Assembly (NCBI RefSeq): GCF_026914265.1
Contig: NC_069124.1
Location: 22,506,592 to 22,570,591 of the forward strand
DNA length: 64,000 nt
Source of the DNA: Mya arenaria
Lineage: Eukaryota > Mollusca > Bivalvia > Myida > Myidae
Direction of reading: 5' to 3'
Both the position numbers and the translations under genes were made by a program. Every line of letters begins with the position of its first letter. Positions within the stretch are counted from its first letter, which is position 1. This document shows, piece by piece, positions 1 to 12,600 of this stretch. The notes beneath the pieces were generated by a model that was given only the letters and a program-made list of their open reading frames with translations, was not told where the DNA came from and did not search any database.

Positions 1-985
1 TCATTCCTTACTACATATCGTTTTGAGTCGTACTCATTCCTTACTACATATCGTATTGAGTCGTACTCATTCTTACTACATATCGTATTGAGTCGTACTC
101 ATTCCTTTCTACATATCGTTTTGAGTCGTATTCATTCCTTACTACATATCGTTTTGAGTCGTACTCATTCCTTACTACATAGCGTTTTGAGTCGTACTCA
201 TTCCTTACTACATATCGTTTTGAGTCGTACTCATTCCTTACTACATATCGTTTTGAGTCGTACTCATTCCTTACTACATATCGTTTTGAGTCGTACTCAT
301 TCCTTACTACATATCGTATTGAGTCGTACTCATACCTTACTTCATATGGTATTGAGTCGTACTAATTTCTTACTACATATTATACCGTACTAATACCTTA
401 CTATAAATCGTACCGAGTCGTACTAATACCTTACTATAAATCGTACCGAGTCGTACTAATACCTTACTATAAATCGTACCGAGTCGTACTAATACCTTAC
501 TATAAATCGTACCGAGTCGTACTTATACCTTACTATAAATCGTACCGAGTCGTACTCATTCCTTACTATGAATCGTACCGAGTCGTACTAATACCTTACT
601 ATAAATCGAACCGAGTCGTACTAATACCTTACTATAAATCGTACCGAGTCGTACTAATACCTAACTAAAAATCGTACCGAGTCGTACTAATAACTTACTA
701 TATATCGTACCGTGTCGTACTCATACCTTACTATAAATCGTACCGTGTCGTACTCATACCTTACTATATAACGTAACGATTCATACACATACCTTACTAG
801 ATATCGTACCGAGTCCTACTCATACCGTACTATAAATCGTACTGAGTCGTACTCATACCTTACTATAAATCGTACCGAGTCGTACTCATACCTTACTTTA
901 TATCGTACCGATTCGTACTGATACCTTACTATATACCGTACCGAGTCATACTAATACCTTTTGAGTTGTACTCATACCTTATTCG
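1..985. repeat. 33-bp minisatellite array
   Basis: About 30 tandem copies of a 33-bp unit run from the left edge. The left third uses a unit containing TCATTCCTTACTACATATCG; from about 390 a variant with TAATACCTTACTATAAATCG takes over, and both share GAGTCGTAC. The right end decays from about 900. Because 33 is a multiple of three, one frame stays open across many copies and gives an 11-residue repeat peptide (positions 88-393). This is a by-product of the unit length and I do not call it a gene. The array continues past the window edge, so its full length is unknown. Confidence 0.95.
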
Positions 986-1442
986 TGGCATAACGTATCA
1001 AACCCAAATCTATATGCGTTCACATCTTCTATAAACTCGTGGAAAGCCGCAGTATTCTTAACCATACCGAACAGAAGTCCTACATATCTGTAATTGTTTC
1101 TGTAACTATGTCAGAAAGCATCAAAGGAGCTTCGTACTTGTATATAGACTTGAAGTAACTGAGGAAATATCGTGAAAGACCAATACATATCGCAGAGACC
1201 TTAAAACTACCGTGCAATTATTTAGACGAACTGCTCTCAGTCAATCCATCCAACGCCGCGGTGAACTCGTATTTTTTTTCGGTTTACAATGTTAAGAAGA
1301 CAAAATTGTTTATATATAATTGTTTTATGTACGTGTTTATTTGTGTTGACGTTAATAGCATTTGCTTTGACATTCTGGGCTTATAATATAACCAAGTGAA
1401 AGACCTTCCGTAAATAAATGTTCAAAGTTTAACGTTTATATA
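986..1442. other. Unassigned sequence
   Basis: No gene, RNA or repeat structure is recognised between the minisatellite and the next inverted-repeat element. Confidence 0.5.
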
Positions 1443-2032
1443 CACTACTAACCACGCGTTTTTGCAAAAAAACGCGTTGCAAACGCGAGAGAGATTGCTT
1501 CATAGCGGGAAATCGCGGCTATATATCCCGCTGTAGGCAACGCGGTGGTGCGCGTCATCGCCGCGTTCATCATTGCTACCGCTTACGACTTCCGAAAATA
1601 TGCACGCGGCGAATCGCCGCGATGCGACTTATCGCGATTTTTGTTGAACAAGTTGACAGTAGCGTCTTAATACTTTCACAGTTGCAAAGCATACTTTTTA
1701 GAGATCAAGCAACGTTTTAATACGAACCAAGAATTTTAGATAACTGATCGAGTTTGTGTGTGTTAAATAAAACTGACTAGAATTAAAGGTATAGAACGGG
1801 AACTAAGAACACGCCTTCAGAAAATTGACAGCTACCTTAATTACCGTTAATTAAACTTCGCTTCGCCGCGTATCGCCGTGACTCGACGCGGTGGAACGCG
1901 GTGGAACAACGCGGTTGGCATTATGTTTTAATTGACGCGTATAGTGAAAATTAGATCGAAAAAGATAACGTCCGTGGTAAGGAAAAATCGCGGCGATGTT
2001 CGAAATGTGCAAAAAATGCGTGGTTGGTAGTG
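1443..2032. mobile_element. CpG-rich MITE with CACTAC ends and TA target site
   Basis: Terminal inverted repeats of about 24 bp are seen: the left end starts CACTACTAACCACGCG and the right end, read in reverse, starts CACTACCAACCACGCA. A TA dinucleotide flanks both sides (1441-1442 and 2033-2034), consistent with a TA duplication. Much of the interior is rich in CGCG and CGCCGCG words, unlike the AT-rich surroundings, and just inside the left end an ACGCG / CGCGT pair forms its own small hairpin. There is no transposase reading frame, so this is a non-autonomous element. The superfamily is not certain; a TA duplication fits Tc/mariner-like elements better than CACTA elements, which use 3 bp. 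Confidence 0.7.
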
Positions 2033-3325
2033 TAAGCATATATGTAATTTTGTACACATGCTGTTTGCTTGATATAAAGCTTGTGTTATAAAGAAGAATG
2101 GCTTGAATTGCTACGATGACTGCTTGATTTGTTCAGTTGTCCCGATGGTGATTAGTCCCCACCCCCGCGGCCTCCAAAGCTTCAATGGAACGCCAGCTAT
2201 CGTACGATGTATGTTTACGACATATTTCTGTGTATAATCTGAATATTGCTCGCGATTTAAATAGTCAATATGCATGAAACAGATTAAAATGTGTAGCTGT
2301 TTCTTTTAAAATGGCTGATCATAGCAAATACTACACAACATCAAAAATCTTAATGATCGGAATAGAAAATGAAGCATTATAACAAAGACTTTATTATGAT
2401 AAAATATTACATTAACAATTCAAAGTGTATTGTGTTTTTTTTTTGTTATTTACTCAGCACCAGACATAACAAAGTAGACATATATAGTGTTTCTACTTTG
2501 AGTTTACAAGATCTTAAACGAAAAAAGGGAAAAAAATATCTCTTAATAAATGATGTCTGTATTTTAAATGCCAAAAACACAATAGCCAATCAACAGCCAG
2601 TGTTCTTGCAGTGAACAGCACAACGTCTGGAGTACATTGCTGATTAGACACGAATGCACTAATTTGAGGCACAATTTAAACAAAAAACTTTTGTCTACGA
2701 ATAATCAAAGTGCGGCATGCCGCACTTCCTTAACGAATAATTTGATAACACGTTCCAATGACATAAGCGAGATGTAGTTTATAAGGTTCAAAACTTCCTT
2801 CTTCGTTATGTCGAAATTACAACGTGTGGTGCATAAAACATATATTTTGCCTAATATTCGTGTATTAATGTCACCGTAAATTATTTGATTATCTCAAATT
2901 GTTGAATATCTGGAAAATAAAATTGTTATATTGAAACAAACACGTTTTATGTTATAACCCAAACAACAATCAATACAGTTGCATTCGATTGAAGAAATCT
3001 GGGGCCGTGATAACAAATGCCTGAGTTCAAAATCAAGACTCAAAATAGCAAATCTGCATTGTATCTTTCCTTCTAGAAAAGCATTGATTGTGATTTTTGC
3101 TGTATTATGCTACTATTTGAATGTTTTACCGCTATTTACACTATGTTCTTTTGTAAAACCATGCAACAAAGATGAGTTTGTGTTCCTTCATAAGAATGCG
3201 TTCGGAGTCTAAGTCTAGACTAGTACTTCAGACTGTACGTTATCATGGCCCCAGGAGTTCTAGAATTCTCATTAATTTATACCTGACAATAAACACAATG
3301 TTAAAACAAATATTCAAATATTAAA
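2033..3325. other. Downstream flank of RASL12, no gene seen
   Basis: AT-rich sequence beyond the RASL12 stop codon. It must contain that gene's 3' untranslated region on the minus strand, but I could not fix a convincing poly(A) signal near the stop. Short open frames here have no recognisable protein features. Confidence 0.5.
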
Positions 3326-3647
3326 TCAATTAAAAATCTTAAAACTTTTATTGAATAGCTTGAAGCTTGTGGGAGTCTTTTTATTTGGTGATTTTTCGTC
3401 CTTTTTGTCGGCGGCACCGTTTCTTGGAGAACGTGGTCTGGTTTTCAATCCCGACTGTAGTCTTTCCTCTGATATAAACAAAGGTGGCGGACAGACTGTG
3501 TGTTTGTCTCCCCTGTGTTTTTGTATTGAATAAATTAGTCCGTGAAATGTGTCCTCCACACATTCGTATTCCTCCGCTGCTGTACACTCAAAAAATAGTC
3601 CGTCAAAGTCACAACTGAGTGCTTGTCCTTCGAGTTTCGTGATTTGC
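3326..3647 (-). CDS. RASL12: RASL12 exon 5 (last)
   Basis: Acceptor TTTGTAG. It encodes the QITKLEG helix, FFECTAAEE (G5 region), then a basic, disordered-looking tail with LFISEER and the final FKIFN before the stop at 3326-3328. It joins exon 4 in frame through a split Arg codon. Confidence 0.9.
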
Positions 3648-6600
3648 CTACAAAGATTGACAAAACATGGCGTTTATGGTGTTTCTTTAATGTAAAACTA
3701 CAGTCGTAGTCCGTTGGCTCGAGCTCGCTTGGCTCGAATTCATCGCTGGCTCAAACAAGATGCAAAGAATCGATTTTTTCATACTGAAGGTAAACATTCC
3801 CTCTTGGCTCGATTTTTCCGAGATTCGAGGTATTTTCGCCGGTCCTTGAGAGTTCGGGCCAACGGGGTTCGACTGTATCCATTATCTTAAACCGATCATG
3901 GCATGACACGCAACGCCCATAGATTAATTGTGTATTAGAAAAGCAACCTTTTTATAGATAGCGTGAAGTTAAAGAATGATTCTCTGACACTTTACAGGTA
4001 GCTTCGTAGGCAGCTATTTTTTGCTGAACAGTGCAAGCTTTCTTTCTCAAAGAAAGAATATACTATAGCGTAGAACTAGTTTGCATTGCCATACATCCAG
4101 TTTTCTGACAAGTTGCACATAAATCAGAGAAAATCGCGTTGTTATGGCCTATAATACAAATATCCGATTCTGTTGGAATTATTAGAATGTGCATTTTACT
4201 ATAATTTTATGATGGAAAGGCCTAACTAACTGATTTATATTATTAAGTGTATGGTTTATTCGTATTGGCAGCCAGTAGGCATTGAATGTACACATGTATT
4301 CGTAAATCAAATATGAAGGAAACCGTGTAATACTTTAAGTGACTCGCTTATGTTTTTGGACCAAAATTTAGTTTTTCCGGTAATGCATTTAAAAATCAAC
4401 AACACTTATTTAATCATTATTTTACTCTATGATATCGAAATTGCAGTAAAAAATACGCACCCATGCCGGTAAAGTAAAGAAAAAAATAGTAAACAGCCGG
4501 CTTAACCACCGGGACTTTAACAACAGTAGGAATAATGTTGACCTCTTACAGAATGATAACATCACGTGATAATGTCAATCAACCAATCTCGCAACACCAC
4601 AGCCGTAATTAATTTTCAATCGCGTTATAAACGCCAAAGAAAATTGTGGTCTTCAAAGACGATATTTGAGCAAATATCAACATTTGCTGAAGGGTTCCGG
4701 CTTTTGGTATTTTTGTTTCAAAACTCCTTATGATTTGCCACACTTTATTTCGTAATTAAAAAAGTGCATTTTGCAAACCATGAGCGAGTCACTTTAAAAG
4801 TTCTTCAGTTTCTAAAATATCAAATGTCCCAGATTTCAGAGAGGCATCAATCACTTTTCAACTTCTTTACCATCTTACTCACTGAGTAAACTATACCAAT
4901 TAATTTTCATTTTATCAACTGATACATGTGCTGAACGTCTAGGACGGCCTCTCTGTTATCACTTCAAATGGAATAATTTTATGAGTAATCTAGTGCAGTG
5001 AGTATTCGTCGTATGATTGCACTGTTCACTGTCATGATTACGAACGGTTTCAGGTCGGAGTTCAGACTCAGGTGGCAAACTGCAAATCTTTCTTTCATTG
5101 TTACTTTCCCACAAGTTGAGTACTGATGATGAAATTTGGTGATTATTTTTGTTTTTATCTTAAATTGCTCAATCCCGTATCTTTAGTTTTATTTTTTTTG
5201 TAAAACGAGAAGAAAAAAAGTTTTTTAATATAATAAAAGTGCTTTTCTGAGTCAGAGGTTGGACTCGGACTTGAGACTGTTTGTAATCATGGCTCCTCGG
5301 GCCATCATTTAGAACTTTCAAGTGAGTGTCCCGAGTTCATTGTATTTCTTTCTAGATGAATTTTGACGATGAATTTTCTGAATTTAATTTCTGTACGAAA
5401 TCGTACAATTATTAACATTTATTTTTTTGTAAATTAATGAAAGGGCTTTTCTGAGTTTGTTTCCATATTTGGACTGGTCGTTATAAAAGCCGCTGATATC
5501 AAATGGAAGACGACCGTCTGACGGAGCACTGTCAAAACATTATTTTGGAAACAGGTTTGTCGAAGGGTTTGGAGAAACTTATCATCTAGCTAAACTCCGG
5601 TAATAAAACGAAGGCGGGGCTCTTTAAGTGGCATAGACTGCCCTTTGTTTCATTTAAAATGTTATCTTTGTTTTAAGTCTTCATTTCAAACAAAATGTTG
5701 CCTTCCGACGTAGCACATATGACTTAATTTATCACGTGGTATTCACGCACTGATAATGCATACCTGTAACGTTCAAGGTCAGACTTATTTCCAACGAGCG
5801 CCACAGGACAGTCTTTCCCCGTGGCCTTCAAATAGTCAGTGACCCTGACCAGATAATCCCGCGCAGTGGCGAAACTGTCCCGGTCTGTTATACCGTACAC
5901 GATCATGTATGCGTCCGCCCAACTATAGTACCGATCACTATTCGAGTCGTCCTGGAATAAATTGAAGGTATACCTTATTGTACTTCTTTAAGATAAGAAT
6001 TGGTAGTCCATTATTTCATTCGTCCTTAAGTCTTTGTTTGACGTTATAATGTGTGCTCTTGTGTGTATTTGATCCGACCCATTATACTTTTTGAAAAAAG
6101 TATATATTGGATGTGTGCGACATTTACGATGCTATACTTTTGGGGGGATTTTATTCATTCTGGGAGTAGATATTCGTCCCAGATTCATTGAAATGTTTTA
6201 AATAGTACTTGCTTGTCTATGACATTTATGGTGTATTCGTGTTCTACCAGTTTGAGCCCTCCCTATGGCAGAAGGTCTGTGTTTTATATGATTAATTCCA
6301 ACCAAACTGGAAAACCGCATTCATATTTCATGCTTTTAGATAGCGTTCTCAAATTTGACACAACAACTTGCTAAAAACAATGTACCGGTTGTATTCTGAC
6401 TATGTCTGTTTATATTTGGTATATAATCCATTTATGATTACTGTTTGATTTGATCTCCTTGTCTGTTTCATAGCTGTGTGTAGTACATACTATTTTCGTT
6501 TTATATATTTGAACCAGCATGGACACTCTTCTGCCTAGGTATAAATGCTCAAGAGTGTCAAATATATTGTGTGCATTGTTTAAAACCTATAATGAGAAAA

Positions 6601-9600
6601 TAATACAAACACACTTTAAATATCTGGCATTTGAAACCTAATATTACTTCAATTATATACAAGTTTTAACTATTTCTGCCAAATTCAATAGGTACAAGTT
6701 CTTCATAACCCGTATTACCCTGTCCCTTTTCTGCAGCGACCTATCCTTTTTAATCCTGGCTTAAATCCTAAGTATGCTTACAATCTTGAAGGGTTCTAAC
6801 AGATCTAGTCTGGAGTTCCTTCCCCTTACACTATCATTATAAAATGGAATATCAGTACGCATGGAAGCAGGCAAATGATATGACTTACGTTCGTGTCTCT
6901 AACTCATTGTAGTTCGGTGCCTTGCCTAAACAGAGTTTTTAATGTTCGACTTCCAGGCTTGTTCCTGTAGTTTTCATTCTTTTATTAGTGTATTAAGTCA
7001 TTAATCGTCACGTGAACATTGCTGTAACAAGCTCCGCCGCTAATAGCATGAGAAGTATGGTAGCATTCTTGAAAGGTTCTAAATGTGATGTCTGGAGTTC
7101 CTTCCCCTTACACTATCCTTATCGAATGTAATATCAGTATGCATGGAAGCAGACAAAAACTTTAATTGCTTCCAACGAACACCGATTGGATGAATATAAC
7201 GATTTTTCACTGATATTCACCATAATGCATTATGCTTATGGTTTTTCGATGGGTATGCACCGATGTAGCAAAAAGTTGAGTCATGACTTCATAAATGTTA
7301 GTTAGCGTATGCCGCGATAAAGTTGTATGTATATTTAGGGTTCGAATTTCTATTTCAACTAGCAGATTGTTACATTTAGGTGATAAAACCAACTAGCAAA
7401 TTGATACAAATCCTAGAATTGTTATTTTTTTAATTATCTAGTTTTGTCATCGGTCTGTGCAAACATTCTATATCATCACTCGTCCGCAGTCATTTTTAAT
7501 GTGCATCCTCAGTCCTGAACGCATTGTCTTTAAGGGTCCATAATTTTGAAAGATGTGCGTCATAAGTATGAATGGTTTTAAAGGGACTAGATCACAGATA
7601 ATAAAAAAATCGGCAAATACCGTATTTCCTCAAAGCATGCATTCACATGCGATCTAGTAGGAGGCCGATAATACATCAGTTTTCATGATTAAACGACTAA
7701 TCAACAATCATGTTGCTGTCTTCTCTGAGCCCCCCCCCCCCCCCCCTATAAAAAATAGCGTATAATGGTTTCCGAGTTTAAATCATACAGATAATTTTAC
7801 CGACGATATTTTAACACTGGGATTAAGGCGGTAGACTACCCCGGTAAACTTTGAATTGGAAACTTAACAAAGATAACTTTTCTTTTTTCAAAGTTATTTT
7901 TGTTTAAAGTCTCCATTCAATCAAAATGTTGCCTTTCGACGTAGCATTTAAGACGTAATTTGTCACGTGGTATACACACACTGACATAATATGATATACG
8001 GATCCAGACCACGGTACATTTCTTATGCCTTCTCCATTGTTCTTATTGATAGAATAAATCATAATTTCTTTTGGAATCTTGGCAAGCATCTGAAAGAACT
8101 AATGAAAATAGCAGTCAACCGCCACAAGCACTCAGTGTTGTCAAACACAAATCTACCATCGAAAACAAGGTAATGGTATCATACTTTGGCGGTGCTTTGT
8201 TGTTTAAAACATTGAAAGGAAGATAAATCATCATGCATCTTGTTTAATAGAATGAGACCTGCTTAATAATAATAAGCTACAAAAAAATCTAAAAACGACT
8301 TTTGAAAACAAACACAGTAAGATTCTGAAAAAGAAGGCAAAATGTGTCTAAATAATACAGAAAATGTAAGCGTTGAATTGAAAATAGATTTTATCTGACA
8401 GTTTGTTCTTGAACATGTCTGTTTCATTTGATCTGATGGTGATCCTTCTTGTTTTGAGATTACATTATCACCGTTCTTCAATCAGTGGAATTTTTTAAGA
8501 TGATGATGTTTAAAAAGCTACTTTCCTAATCGACCCGCGGTGTCGATTTGCACGTCAAATTACTGAGGGTAGGACATAGGTAGTCCTATCAATTAGATAT
8601 AATTCACTATAAACAGGTTCCTCTTAAAATCATCATTAACATCATTGTGGTTTTCATTACGAAAGATAGAAAACCAATACAAAACAATTCTTAGAAGATT
8701 GTTTGAGGAAAGTGAAAAAAGCCAATTGTTGTAATAATAGTGGGTGTGTAAGCTTATTTATACTTGCACTCGGGCAAAGCCCATTCAGCGAATGCTCCGA
8801 CAAGATTGTTAGTCATTTTAAGGTTTTGGTGCAAATTGCACAGACAGTTAGAGTTACACTAGTTATTTAACGTGCACCAGTGGATATTCTGGATATGTCC
8901 GTTTATATTTGGAATATAATCCATTTATGATTACTGTTTGTTTTGATCTCCTTGTCTGTTTCATAACTGTGTGTAGTACATACCATTTTGTTTTGTTTTT
9001 ATATTTAAAACCAGCATGGAAACCCTTCTGCCTAGGTATAAATGCTCAAAAGTGTCAATATATATTTTTGTATTGTTTAAAACCTTTTATAAGATAATAA
9101 ATACAAACACACTTTAAATATCTAACCTCCAAAATCTAATATTACTTCAATTAAATATAAGATCTAACTATTTCTGCCAAATTCAATAGGTTCAAGTTCT
9201 TCATAACCCTTATTACCCTGTCCCTTTTCTGCAGCGACCTATCCTTTTAAACCCTGGCTAAAATCCTAGGTATGGTAACATTCTTGAAGGGTTCTAACAG
9301 ATCTAGTCTGGAGTTCCTTTCCCTTACAATACCGTTATCGAATGAAATATCTTGAAAGCAGACAAAAACTGTAATTGCTTCCTCCGAACACCGATTGAAT
9401 GAATATAATGATTTTACACTGATATTCACCATAATGCATTATACTTATGGTTTTTCGATGGGTATGCACACATGTAGCAAATATTTGAGTCTGTAAAGAA
9501 CAAATCAATCATGATTTTATAAATGTCAGTTAGCGTATGCCGCGATAAACTTATATGTACATGTGGGACTCGAATTTCTATTTCCACTAGCATATTGTTA

Positions 9601-12600
9601 CTTTTAGCTGAAGAAAACCAACTAGCAAAGTGATACAAACACTAGAATTGTTTTGAATTATTCAGTTTTGTCGTCGGTTTGTGCAAACATCCTACATTAT
9701 CACTCGCCATCAGTCATTATTTTCATGCCTATCTCGAGTCCTGGACGCATTGTCTTTCCTGTGGATGCATTAATATGAAAGATGTGCATTATAAGGCTCC
9801 ATCGTTTACAGGGACTAGATCAATAAAAAATCGGCATATATCGTATTTCCTTAAAGCATGCCTAGATTTGTCAATGCGAGCTAGTAGGATGCCGATAATA
9901 CATCAGTTTAAATGATTAAGTGACTAAACAACAATCATGTTGCTGTCTCAGCTGAGTTTCCCCGTATAAAATAATAGCGTATAATGGTTTCCGAGTTTTA
10001 ATCATACAGATAATTATACCGACGATATTTTAACACTGGGATTAAGGCGATAGACTACCCCGGTAAACATTGGATTGGAAACTTAAAACAAAGATAACTT
10101 TTTCAAAGTTATTTTTGTTTTAAGTCTCCATTCAATCAAAATGTTGCCTTTCGACGTAGCATTTATGACGTAATATGTCACGTGGTATACACACACTGAC
10201 ATAATATGATAATACGGATCCAGACAACGGTACATTTCTCATGCCTTCTCCATTGTTCTGATTGATGGAATAAATCATAATTTCATTTGGAATCTTGGCA
10301 ATCATCTGAACGAACTAATGAAAATAGCAGTCAACCGCCACAAGCACTCAGTGTTGTCAAACACAAATCTACCATCTAAAACAAGGTAATGGTATCATAC
10401 TTTGGCGATGCTTTGTTGTTTAAAACATTGAAAGGAAGATAAATCATAATGCATCTTGTTTAATAGAAGGAGACCTGCTTAATATAGGCAACAAAAAAAC
10501 TATAAAGACGACTTTTGAAAACAAACACAGTAAGATTGTGAAAACGATGGCAAAATGTTTTCTAGTTATCCAGAAAATGTAAGCGTTGATTTGAAAAATA
10601 TATTTTATCTGACAGTTGTTCTTGATAATGTCTGTATCATTTGATCTGATGGTGATCCTTCTTGTATTGAGATTACATTATCAACGTTCTTCAATCAGTG
10701 GAATGTTTTAAGATGATGATGTTTAAAACGCAACATGCCCAGTCGACCCGCGGTGCCGATAAGCCCTTCAAACTAACGAGGGAAGGACATAGATAGTCCT
10801 ATCAATTAGATATAATTCACTATAAACAGGTTCCTCTTAAAATCATCATGAACATCATTGTGGTTTTCATTACGAAAGATAGAAAACTAATACAAAGCAA
10901 CCTTAGTTTTAGAAATGTTCAGGTGTTTTCTAACGTAGGTTTTTAGCAAACTATTTGGTGGAATTCTTAGAAGATTGTTTGAGGAAAGTGAAAAAAGCGA
11001 AATGTAGTAATAATAGTGGGTGTGTAAGCTTATTTATACTTGCACTCGGGCAAGGCCCATTCAGCGAGTGCTCCGAAAAGATTGTTAGTCATTTTAAGTT
11101 TTTGGTGCATAGTGCACAGACAGAGCTACACTAGTTCTTTAACATGCATGTGGATATTCTGAATATGTATGTTTATATCTAAAATCTAATCCATTGATGG
11201 TTACTGTTCATTTTGATCTTGTCTGTTTCATAACTGTGTGTAGTACATACTATTTTTGTTTTATATATTTGAACCAGCATGGACACCCTTCTGCCTAGGT
11301 ATAAATGTTCAAGAGTATTAAATATATTGTTCGTTTTGTTTAAAACTTATAATTAGATAAAACATACAAACACACTTTATATATCTGGCATTAAACATAA
11401 TGTTACTTTAATTATATATTCTAACATTTTCATCCAAATTCAATAGGTTCAAGTTTTTCATTACCCTTAGCACCCTGTCCCTTTTCTGCAGCAGCTTATC
11501 GTTTTTATAACCTGGCTAAAATCCTAAGTATGGTTACATTCTATAAGGGTTCTAACATATCTACATTGCAGTTCCTTCCCCTTACACTATCGTTATCGGA
11601 TGGAATATCAGTATGCATAGATGCAGACAAAAACTGTAATTGCTTCCTCCGAACACCGATTGAATGAATGATTTTGCACCGATGTTCACCATAATGCATT
11701 ATGCTTATGGTTTTTCGATGGGTATGCAACGATTAAGCAAGATTTGAGTCAGTTTAGAACAAATCAATCGTGAATTCATAAATGTCAGTTGGTCGTACGC
11801 TGCGATAAACTGATAAGTATATTCAGTGTTGGAATTTCTACTTCCACTAGCAGATTGTTATATATTTAGCTGAACAAAACCAACTATCAAAGTGATACAA
11901 ACACTAGAACTGTTTTAAAATATTTTTAATTTGTCATCGGTCTGTGCAAACATCCTACATCACCACTCGCTAGCAGTCATTCATTTTGGTGCGCATCTCA
12001 GTCCTAAACGCATTGTCTTTCCCGAGGATATATCATCCTTAACGATTACTCCCAAAACAAATATACCGCAATTAATACAACTGTTTTAATTTACGAAAAG
12101 GATGAACAAACATCGAAAACCATGGTTCGTATGAAGGAAACCGTGTTGAATTTGAAAGAAAGGTGCAGAAAACTGATATTTCTACCTCATAATAGGATAG
12201 TTGATCACTGTAAATCTTTTAGCATTCACCAGTCATTTAATATTTGTGCGTAATCAGCTATTACACACACGGTTACAATCGTGTTATCAGTAATTAATAT
12301 ATTCATAAATGCATTATTTAGTAAGTAGTTAATGATTTATCAATCAAAATTTATATTTGTTATAAATGTGTTTACATTGATGTTAAGTACGTGTTTCTCT
12401 TTAAAGATGTGCGTCATAATGATTCATTGTTTTAAGGTAATGTGTGCACAAACTACTCGAGGGACTCACAGAGTTTCGTTCCGGACCAATGGGTTTGTTA
12501 TATGACACTTTTTAGAAGATAATGTTGAAAGATGATTTACTGCATAAATAAATAAATTGTCATTTAGACTTACGGTATTAAGGTTCCCAATAATAAACTC

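Noticed and set aside
88-393. 101-codon repetitive open frame
   Set aside because: Follows from a 33-bp tandem unit that happens to lack stops; no start context, splice or domain evidence.
1-985. CRISPR-like array
   Set aside because: The units abut without unique spacers; this is a plain minisatellite in a eukaryotic genome.
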